A stretch of DNA of 64,000 nt, from assembly GCA_013348725.1 (NCBI GenBank), contig CP054689.1:2786501-2850500 (forward strand), given 5' to 3'. Shown piece after piece: positions 57,990 to 64,000 of the stretch. This DNA is from Ectothiorhodospiraceae bacterium 2226 (lineage in GTDB: Bacteria; Pseudomonadota; Gammaproteobacteria; GCA-013348725). Position 1 is the first letter of the stretch. The number at the start of each line of letters is the position of its first letter. The notes beneath the pieces are model-generated. The model worked only from the letters and a program-made list of their open reading frames with translations. It was not told where the DNA came from and made no database searches. A program made the translations under genes and the position numbers.

Positions 57990-59532
57990 AGGCGGGTCCG
58001 GAGATGAGGCAGCTGATCCAGTGAGGCTCGGTCAAAACCTTCGAGACCGCCTTTTGCCGTTTGGCTGGTTCGAGGACCAAGGGAACGATTCAGTTAGACT
58101 GGTGACTGACCACGCGGGCAGCACGCCGTTGTACTACGCGCAGCATCAGGGGCGGGTTCTAGCTGGGCGGAGCCCCTTGGGAGTCTCTCAGCAAATGGAA
58201 GATCCGCGTTTGGATCCGGTTTCGGTTGCGGACTTCCTCCTGAACGGGACTGTGTGTTACCCCTTCACTTTGTTCAGTGGCGTCTATGCCGCGCCTCCTG
58301 GTGCTGTTACCGATGTGACGCCTGACGATATCCAGTCTGAAGTATATTACCGTCCGGATGAGGGCGAAGATGGCGCGCCGCTGCAAATGTGGGGGATGCG
58401 GTTGCGTGAGCAGGTACAGAAGGTCCTCCTGGTGGGTTTAGAAGGAAAGCGTAACATCAAAGTCCTTTTCTCTGGCGGTGAGGATTCGCGTGCCGTCGTG
58501 AGTTTGTTGCCGCCCGATGTTGAGTGTGAGTTGGTTACCTTCTCCGATGGTTATAACCGCGAGGTAAAACTAGCGGAGCGAGCCGCGCGTGCCCTCGGCC
58601 GACCATTGAGGTTCGTAAGGCGTCCCGAAGGGTTTTATCGTCAGGATATCCGCGCGCGCGCTAGACTGATAGGTGGAGTTTCGGATGTTCGGCATACCCA
58701 TGTCTATGGGGTTCTTGCAGACTCCCTCGGTGACGCCGACGCGATTGTCGGCGGGTTTATGTCTGATAGCTTGTTTAAAAGCATGCTCGTGGCTAACGCC
58801 TCTAGGACGTTAAGAAGGATAGGTCCGGAAACGCTTACAAGTGACTTTTCGACGACTCCGGTTGGGATCGCCGATGCCAAGCAGGCGCGCTGGCTTGATC
58901 CAGAGGTGGCCTCGTGCGTTGTTGAAAGGCGTAATAGACACCAAGATCTGCTTGCTGAGTTCAGACCCCGCTCTGCGGTGAACTGGCATTGGCTGTGGCC
59001 TGTAGGGTGCCACCATGAGCAGTTCGCGCATTACTTGGCTGTACAGAACCTTGGCCGCACCGTTGTCGAACCTTTTCTCTCACCTCAGGTATACGCGTTG
59101 GCGGCCAGCATGCCAGATGAGGTTCGTGTGGACCGAAAGGTGTTCCGTGCAGCGTTCGGGTCGCCCATGGGAAGGGCGGGATGGTTGCCTACGAGCTCTG
59201 GGCGCATACCAAGACTGGGCGGTTACGCAGGGCATTACGTTGAGCTCGGTACGGTTGTTTATCGTCGCGCTGGGGATCGTGCGGCAAACCTTGCGGCACG
59301 CATCGTCGGACGGAAGCCAATCAATCAAGGGGCTTGGAGCGGAGATTACGGCGCCTTCCGAAACGGCCTAGCTGGGGAACTCTCCGGCAACCAGTTTGAG
59401 CGAGCCCGCGAGTTGGTGAATGCGATCCTGACCGCGAAGGAAGCAAACGCATTTTTCAAGCCGGGTGGTGGTGACGCTCCGGACCTGGCTCGCAACCGGC
59501 TTCTCCAAGTCGCGTACTTGATGGACGAATAG
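57958..59532 (+). CDS. Asparagine-synthetase-like ATP-pyrophosphatase protein lacking the glutaminase nucleophile
   Basis: A protein of about 524 aa with the asparagine synthetase C-terminal PP-loop IKVLFSGGEDSRAVVSLLPP (SGGEDS at about 172-177). Before it is a shortened Ntn-like region containing LVTDHAGSTPLYYAQHQGRV and ADFLLNGTVCYPFTLFSGVY, but there is no Cys at position 2, so it cannot take ammonia from glutamine in the usual way. It may use ammonia, another amine, or adenylate an unrelated carboxylate. In a polysaccharide locus it could form an amide on a uronic acid; that is conjecture. The start is uncertain (57958 or 57976), inside the flippase gene. Codon use is less GC-biased than in the left half of the window. 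Confidence 0.8.
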   Translation: MRAPENMGIPEGGSGDEAADPVRLGQNLRDRLLPFGWFEDQGNDSVRLVTDHAGSTPLYYAQHQGRVLAGRSPLGVSQQMEDPRLDPVSVADFLLNGTVCYPFTLFSGVYAAPPGAVTDVTPDDIQSEVYYRPDEGEDGAPLQMWGMRLREQVQKVLLVGLEGKRNIKVLFSGGEDSRAVVSLLPPDVECELVTFSDGYNREVKLAERAARALGRPLRFVRRPEGFYRQDIRARARLIGGVSDVRHTHVYGVLADSLGDADAIVGGFMSDSLFKSMLVANASRTLRRIGPETLTSDFSTTPVGIADAKQARWLDPEVASCVVERRNRHQDLLAEFRPRSAVNWHWLWPVGCHHEQFAHYLAVQNLGRTVVEPFLSPQVYALAASMPDEVRVDRKVFRAAFGSPMGRAGWLPTSSGRIPRLGGYAGHYVELGTVVYRRAGDRAANLAARIVGRKPINQGAWSGDYGAFRNGLAGELSGNQFERARELVNAILTAKEANAFFKPGGGDAPDLARNRLLQVAYLMDE

Positions 59533-59535
59533 CAG

Positions 59536-60171
59536 ATGAGTGCCAAGCAAGTGGACAAGTCGCACTACGAGTTCGGCAGGTATATCCACAAGCGCCGTTG
59601 GGCGAGTATATGGCACCAGCTCGACGAAGTGCTCAATCTGAATCCTGCGCGCGTCCTGGAGATCGGTCCTGGGCCTGGCGTCTTCAAGTCAGTGGCTGGT
59701 ACGTTCGGGGTTCACGTTGAAACGCTCGATATCGACCCGGAGCTTAAGCCTGATCACGTTGCATCCGTCTTCGCTATGCCTTTTGCGGATGGTGCTTTTG
59801 ACGTTGTATGTGCCTTTCAGATGCTTGAGCACCTGCCGTTCGAGCAAAGCCTAGAGGCGTTTTCTGAGATGGCACGTGTCGCCGAGCGTGCAGTTGTGAT
59901 TTCGTTACCGGATGCCGCGACCCGTTGGCCGGTGTCCATCTACCTGCCTAGGATCGGCACTGTGCAGTTCTCACTTCCCAAGCCGCGTTTGCGCAGACCG
60001 CCCCACTCGTTCGACGGGGAGCACTATTGGGAGATTAACAAGGCGGGATATGAGCTTAGGTCAGTTGAGAAGTTGCTCGTGAAGCAGGCGCCAGTAACGC
60101 TAAGTAAAAGCTTTCGTGTGCACGAAAATCCTTATCACCGTTTTTTTAGTTTCGCCAAGAAGAGGTCGTAA
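59536..60171 (+). CDS. Class I SAM-dependent methyltransferase
   Basis: A 211-aa methyltransferase with SAM motif I VLEIGPGPGVFKSV (about 40-53), acidic residue of motif II in TLDIDPELK, motif IV VVCAFQMLEHLPFEQ (about 93-107), and no membrane segment. It resembles Methyltransf_11-type enzymes. It likely methylates a sugar or lipid-linked intermediate of the polymer; the substrate is unknown. It begins 3 bp after the preceding gene. Confidence 0.88.
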   Translation: MSAKQVDKSHYEFGRYIHKRRWASIWHQLDEVLNLNPARVLEIGPGPGVFKSVAGTFGVHVETLDIDPELKPDHVASVFAMPFADGAFDVVCAFQMLEHLPFEQSLEAFSEMARVAERAVVISLPDAATRWPVSIYLPRIGTVQFSLPKPRLRRPPHSFDGEHYWEINKAGYELRSVEKLLVKQAPVTLSKSFRVHENPYHRFFSFAKKRS

Positions 60172-60225
60172 GCCCTTCGCAAAATGCGTGCTGCTCGGAG
60201 ACACTAGGATTCCATACGTGGTGAT

Positions 60226-61146
60226 ATGTTGAGATATTCTTTGATCATTCCGCACTTTAACGACTCGGACCGGCTGGAGCGCTTATTGAGAACGGTGCCG
60301 GTGGGGCGTTTGGATCTGGAAGTAATCGTGGTGGACGATTGCAGTCCGGATCAGTCCGTGCTTGATGCGCTGAAGGCGCGCTGGGCGAGGGTTCGGTGGC
60401 TTTCTACTAGAGATAACGCCGGTGCGGGCGCTGCTCGCAACGTCGGCCTTGCGCACGCACAAGGCGAGTACTTGGTGTTCGCTGACGCTGACGACGAGTT
60501 TATTGCGGGGGCGTTCGATGTGTTTGATCAGCATGTGGGTCCCGACGACGATCTTGTGTATTTTCTTGCTCAAGCGGTGCAGGAAGTGGACGGGTCGCGC
60601 TCGAACCGCGCAGATCGGATGAATGCCCTGTGTACGGCCTATCTTGAAGAGCCAAACGAGAGCACGCTCAAGCGCCTGAAACTCGGCCATGGAAACCCGG
60701 TCGCAAAGGTCTACTCGCGCCGGTTTATAGAGAAGCGGGGGGTCAGGTTCGAGGAAACCCGAGTTAGCAACGATGTGGCGTTTAACGTGCTGGCGGCAGT
60801 GCAAGCAGAGCATGTGCGTGCCGTTCCGGTGGCGGTCTATCGCGTTTTCCGACGGGCCAAGAGCATGACTGCGGATCCAGGGCCTGTTGCGTTTCTCGAG
60901 CGTGTCCGCGGCCAGGCCCGCCTCGCAGGCGCCCTTAAATCGCTCGGAATTGAAGAGCTTCCGTCCGCAACGGGTTGGATGCTCGTATCTTTGGCTTACG
61001 GTCCGCTGACGGCGTTCCGGACATGGCGGATCTGCCTCAGATCAGAGTTGCGAACTGACATTTCACGGATATTTCAGGCTTCTCGCTGGCGGCGCTTCAT
61101 GCAAAACCGTTCCGCCGACCAAGCGGAAAAGAAGAGTGCGGATTGA
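60226..61146 (+). CDS. Family 2 glycosyltransferase
   Basis: A 306-aa GT-A fold enzyme. SLIIPHFNDSDRLERLLRTV is the N-terminal nucleotide-binding strand; EVIVVDDCSPDQSV and NAGAGAARNVGLAHAQGEYL are typical GT2, and FADADDEF carries the DXD-type metal site. RRFIEKRGVRFEETRVSNDV contains the late acidic catalytic region. Donor and acceptor are unknown. Confidence 0.9.
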   Translation: MLRYSLIIPHFNDSDRLERLLRTVPVGRLDLEVIVVDDCSPDQSVLDALKARWARVRWLSTRDNAGAGAARNVGLAHAQGEYLVFADADDEFIAGAFDVFDQHVGPDDDLVYFLAQAVQEVDGSRSNRADRMNALCTAYLEEPNESTLKRLKLGHGNPVAKVYSRRFIEKRGVRFEETRVSNDVAFNVLAAVQAEHVRAVPVAVYRVFRRAKSMTADPGPVAFLERVRGQARLAGALKSLGIEELPSATGWMLVSLAYGPLTAFRTWRICLRSELRTDISRIFQASRWRRFMQNRSADQAEKKSAD

Positions 61147-61286
61147 GGCATCATCCGCAGCATTCGCGTCCTGTTGATAGTGTCAGTCCGATCGACCCCT
61201 TTTGGCGCGTTTAACCGTCGTGCAGACGGATTGGACGGAAGCGTTTGGGCGAGTAATAGACTGAACGGCCAGTCCTGGGAGATCTA

Positions 61287-62450
61287 GTGTTGCGTCAGCG
61301 AGAAGAGTGCCGCGAGCGGAGCGGGGACCCGAGTGGACGGCGCCTGACGGTGGTCCATTTATCAACTGTACATTCAGAGCACGACACGCGGATCTTCGAA
61401 AAGCAATGTGTAGGTCTCGCCGCAGAGGGACATTCGGTCACACTGGTCATACAGTCGACACAGGATTGCGATCGGAGGGGGGTCCGGATCCGCGCTCTAT
61501 CGCCTACTAAGCGCCGGGTTCGCCGCATGACCGTCAACGCGTTGAGGGCGTTAAGGATTGCGTTAGAGGAAAGGGCGGACGTGTATCATCTGCATGATCC
61601 AGAACTACTTCCCGTGGGGCTCGCCCTGCGTATGGTTGGGCGGCGCGTCGTGTACGATATGCATGAGAACGTGCCCAAGCAGATCCGCACCAAGCATTGG
61701 ATTCCTCAGTGGATGCGAGTACCTATTGCGGCTGCCGTTTCCAGCGTCGAACGCCTCACACTCAACCACATGGCCGTCGTTTGCGCCGAGCGGTCGTACC
61801 TTTCGGATTATCAATGGGTTCGGCGGCGCGAGTTGGTGCTGAATATGCCGTCGTTAGAGGTGCTAGAAACTATCGCGGAGTTGCCCGCGGAGGTCCCGAC
61901 GATCGGGTACATCGGTGGCGTTACGAAGGATAGAGGGGTTCTGACGGTGCTGCAGGCAGCAATCGACCTTCGCCACGATGGCTTGCGGGTGAACTTTGAA
62001 TGCGTCGGGCCCGTCGATGATGACGTTGCGGCAGATGATCGTTTTAGGGCCGCCATCGCAGATGGCTGGCTTCGCGCTCCGGGTCGGCTGCCGCCCCAAG
62101 ACGGCTGGAGGCGCATCGCGCGCTGTCATGTTGGCGTAGCGGTGCTGAGGCCGTTAGAGAATTACGTCGATTCCTACCCGACGAAGATGTTCGAGTACAT
62201 GGCAATGGGGCTTCCTGTTGTTGTATCCGATTTTGCATTATATCGGCAAGTGGTAGACCAGCATGACTGTGGACTATGTGTGGATCCGGAGAATGTGCAA
62301 TCCGTTCGTCAAGCCCTCGAAGCGTTGCTGACCGATGCCGAAAGGGCGCGGGCGCTCGGCGAGCGCGGGAAGCGTGCCGTGCACGAGCATTACAGTTGGA
62401 AAGGAGAGCTTCAGAAGCTTACGGACTTCTATCGAGGTTTGTTGGAGTGA
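61287..62450 (+). CDS. Family 4 glycosyltransferase
   Basis: A 387-aa GT-B enzyme. Near the N terminus VVHLSTVHSEHDTRIFEKQC matches the glycosyltransferase 4 group that starts with HDTRIF. DVYHLHDPELLPVGLALRM, VVYDMHENVPKQI and IGYIGGVTKDRGVL follow, and the C-terminal nucleotide-binding motif is NYVDSYPTKMFEYMAMGLPV. Start GTG at 61287 follows GGGAG. The 140 bp upstream holds no gene. The wzy-like gene start overlaps its stop (GTGA). Confidence 0.9.
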   Translation: MLRQREECRERSGDPSGRRLTVVHLSTVHSEHDTRIFEKQCVGLAAEGHSVTLVIQSTQDCDRRGVRIRALSPTKRRVRRMTVNALRALRIALEERADVYHLHDPELLPVGLALRMVGRRVVYDMHENVPKQIRTKHWIPQWMRVPIAAAVSSVERLTLNHMAVVCAERSYLSDYQWVRRRELVLNMPSLEVLETIAELPAEVPTIGYIGGVTKDRGVLTVLQAAIDLRHDGLRVNFECVGPVDDDVAADDRFRAAIADGWLRAPGRLPPQDGWRRIARCHVGVAVLRPLENYVDSYPTKMFEYMAMGLPVVVSDFALYRQVVDQHDCGLCVDPENVQSVRQALEALLTDAERARALGERGKRAVHEHYSWKGELQKLTDFYRGLLE

Positions 62451-63766
62451 CCCAGCGTTCGTTCGGGGGGGCAGCGCCGCGCGAGCGAGTAGAGGGCGTT
62501 CCGCCAGATATACATATGCGAGGGGGCGAGGGAATGGGCCGCCTCGCAGCATGGCTCGGCGCTCTCGCGCTCGTGAGTGTGTACATCAGCCCGCGGCTTG
62601 GGGCGCACGTAACCGCGACCGATCTCCTTTTGGTGCTAGCTGCACTGGTGGTTCCCTTCGTTCTTCCTAGACTATGGCGGATCTCGGGCGGGCTTCCGGT
62701 CCTGCTTGGAATTGCGTTTCTCGTATACGCCTTCCTTGTGACCGTGGCAATGTATCCCATCATTGGCACATCCGTAGTCCGTTCGTCGCTGTTTGGCGCA
62801 CGCCTGATCGAGGCGTTCGTAATGTTCGCCATAGCGGTCTACCTAGGCTACACGAGACCACGCCTCTTCCTCTCCGCCGTGGGATTGGGCGCGGGAATTG
62901 TTATTGTTTATGGCTTGTTTCAGATAGTGACGGGCCGATTTTCTGGTTATTACGGTTATATCGGTCTCCTTGGAGAACGCGGGCCCTCGCAGGCGGGGGC
63001 AGTTATTTACCTCACGTTCGTAAGTCTCCTGTTTCTCGGTTACCTTTTTCGCCGCGGGATGTTCACCTTAGGTGCGGTGCTCGTCATCTTCCTTCTTGTG
63101 GGAACGATATCCCGCACCGCGCTCGTCGCCCTGGTAGCTGTATCAACTGTTGGGCTCGTGGTTGTCTGGCTGGCTGGAAGTCGGCGTCTTGCTTGGTATC
63201 AACACCGCATTACCTTGTTGTTGTTTCTCGGGGTGTTGATTTCTGGTGCTGCAGCCATCCAGTTTCTGCCGGACCTTATGGACCGGGTCGCCCATCGGGC
63301 AAGTGCTTCGGATAGTGGGATCTCGATACGGATGGCCAAATGGCAGGGCCAGATCGATCAGCTGAACGCAGTTAGCCCGCTGCTGTGGCTGAGCGGCGCC
63401 GGCCTTGGTTCATATCAGCACCTCGCGCAGAAGGAAACCACGCGACTCGGGTTGGACTCGCAGTACATGTGGCTGATGATGGAGGTAGGAGTAGTCGGCG
63501 CGCTACTGTGGTTGGGGTGGCTCGGGACGATCATTCTTCGGATCTACCGCTGCAACCCGCAGATCGGGCACTTCGCCTTCTTGATGCTTTTTGGAATGCT
63601 CGTGATGGGCATAACGCACGAAATATTCTTGGTGGGTAAACCATCGATGCTTTTCTTCGCTTTGCTGGGAGGCGCGCTTGGCTTGGCGGCGCAAATGAGA
63701 GAGGCCGGTCAACACCATGAGCTATCGCCCCTGCGTCGCGTAAGCGGCTGGGGAAGGTCTGTGTGA
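62447..63766 (+). CDS. O-antigen ligase/polymerase-like (Wzy/WaaL) membrane protein
   Basis: About 439 aa, with ten or more hydrophobic helices and a long periplasmic loop around residues 285-355, the Wzy_C/WaaL arrangement. Loop segments GISIRMAKWQGQIDQLNAVS and LLWLSGAGLGSYQHLAQKET resemble the ligase/polymerase family. It would polymerise or ligate repeat units flipped by the Wzx protein, with Wzz setting length. The start is uncertain: GTG 62447 overlaps the previous stop, while ATGs at 62516 and 62534 are in frame. Confidence 0.85.
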   Translation: MTQRSFGGAAPRERVEGVPPDIHMRGGEGMGRLAAWLGALALVSVYISPRLGAHVTATDLLLVLAALVVPFVLPRLWRISGGLPVLLGIAFLVYAFLVTVAMYPIIGTSVVRSSLFGARLIEAFVMFAIAVYLGYTRPRLFLSAVGLGAGIVIVYGLFQIVTGRFSGYYGYIGLLGERGPSQAGAVIYLTFVSLLFLGYLFRRGMFTLGAVLVIFLLVGTISRTALVALVAVSTVGLVVVWLAGSRRLAWYQHRITLLLFLGVLISGAAAIQFLPDLMDRVAHRASASDSGISIRMAKWQGQIDQLNAVSPLLWLSGAGLGSYQHLAQKETTRLGLDSQYMWLMMEVGVVGALLWLGWLGTIILRIYRCNPQIGHFAFLMLFGMLVMGITHEIFLVGKPSMLFFALLGGALGLAAQMREAGQHHELSPLRRVSGWGRSV

Positions 63767-63912
63767 GCTCACTAGATGCATGGCGGCACCGTGTTCTTGG
63801 CTTGGCGCAAGTGGTTTACCTACCGCTTCGAGACGGGTGCTTGGGCGACTCTGGTAGATTCGTTTCCAGGGCAAGGTCGGGCGCGGCATCGGGTTTCTGG
63901 TACGGTTTCTGA
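63763..63912 (+). CDS. Possible small ORF bridging wzy and the next glycosyltransferase
   Basis: A 49-codon frame starts with GTG overlapping the wzy stop and ends in TGA overlapping the next ATG (TGATG). It reads SSLDAWRHRVLGLAQVVYLP followed by a Gly/Ser/Arg-rich half, not like any family I know. The exact fit between its neighbours is suggestive of translation, but a chance frame or truncated gene remain possible. Confidence 0.25.
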   Translation: MSSLDAWRHRVLGLAQVVYLPLRDGCLGDSGRFVSRARSGAASGFWYGF

Positions 63913-64000
63913 TGAGAATTGTCTATCTTCATCAATACTTTAACACTCCCAGTATGCCCGGGGGGACGCGTTCCTATGAAATGGCGCGGAGGCTCGTGAG
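63912..64000 (+). CDS. Glycosyltransferase (WbuB-like), N-terminal fragment
   Basis: The gene runs off the right edge after about 29 codons. MRIVYLHQYFNTPSMPGGTR followed by SYEMARRLV is the recognisable start of WbuB-type family 4 glycosyltransferases (often GlcNAc/N-acetylfucosamine-type transferases of polysaccharide loci). Confidence 0.85.
   Translation, partial: MRIVYLHQYFNTPSMPGGTRSYEMARRLV

Overview
This window looks like a chromosomal segment of a high-G+C gammaproteobacterium. No rRNA or protein-marker comparison could be run, so the lineage is an inference. The block yciK, mupP, ubiG, an amidohydrolase, mtnA, gyrA, serC, pheA, hisC, tyrA, aroA, cmk, rpsA, ihfB matches the order I remember from Pseudomonas. 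Smc with ScpA/ScpB (rather than MukBEF), the squalene genes hpnCDE and the strong GC bias suggest a Chromatiales/Ectothiorhodospiraceae-like relative rather than Pseudomonas itself.

Layout. 1-7.2 kb: an FGGY kinase fragment and queF (minus), then smc-zipA-ligA (plus). 7.4-11.1 kb: minus-strand genes for a PpiC lipoprotein, a YciI protein, three uncharacterised proteins and a metallo-beta-lactamase-fold hydrolase. 11.2-18.4 kb: plus-strand PHP exoribonuclease, YciO, a 141-bp tandem array of hairpins, a site-2-protease homologue, trpS, scpA, scpB, rluB and an endonuclease III-like glycosylase. 18.4-27.1 kb: minus-strand genes for a possible Ycf46-N-like orphan, a degenerate YciK-type SDR, hpnE-hpnD-hpnC, rmuC, mupP, ubiG and an amidohydrolase. 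27.3-45.0 kb: plus-strand mtnA, gyrA, the serine/aromatic supra-operon, cmk, rpsA, ihfB, lapA, lapB, pyrF and a ComEA-like protein.

45.2-64 kb is an accessory polysaccharide region. It holds two tandem Wzz-like chain-length regulators (the second frameshifted), manC, cysC, manB, a Wzx-type flippase, an asparagine-synthetase-like protein without a glutaminase nucleophile, a methyltransferase, glycosyltransferases and a Wzy/ligase-like protein. GDP-mannose genes manC and manB are separated by a 5-kb island of three toxin-antitoxin modules (Phd/VapC, HipBA, HicAB). The island is laced with dispersed inverted repeats and 160-bp tandem repeats, and ends in the C-terminal remnant of a second, diverged hipA. 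GC content falls from about the middle of manB onwards, which suggests a replaceable surface-polysaccharide cassette.

The most unusual items are the 141-bp array of stem-loops with compensatory changes (12861-13253) and its relative beside hicB (53390-53537), the repeat-bounded toxin-antitoxin island with the hipA remnant, the YciK-like protein that has lost both catalytic residues, and the frameshifted second wzz. No tRNA, rRNA, CRISPR array, transposase or integrase was recognised.
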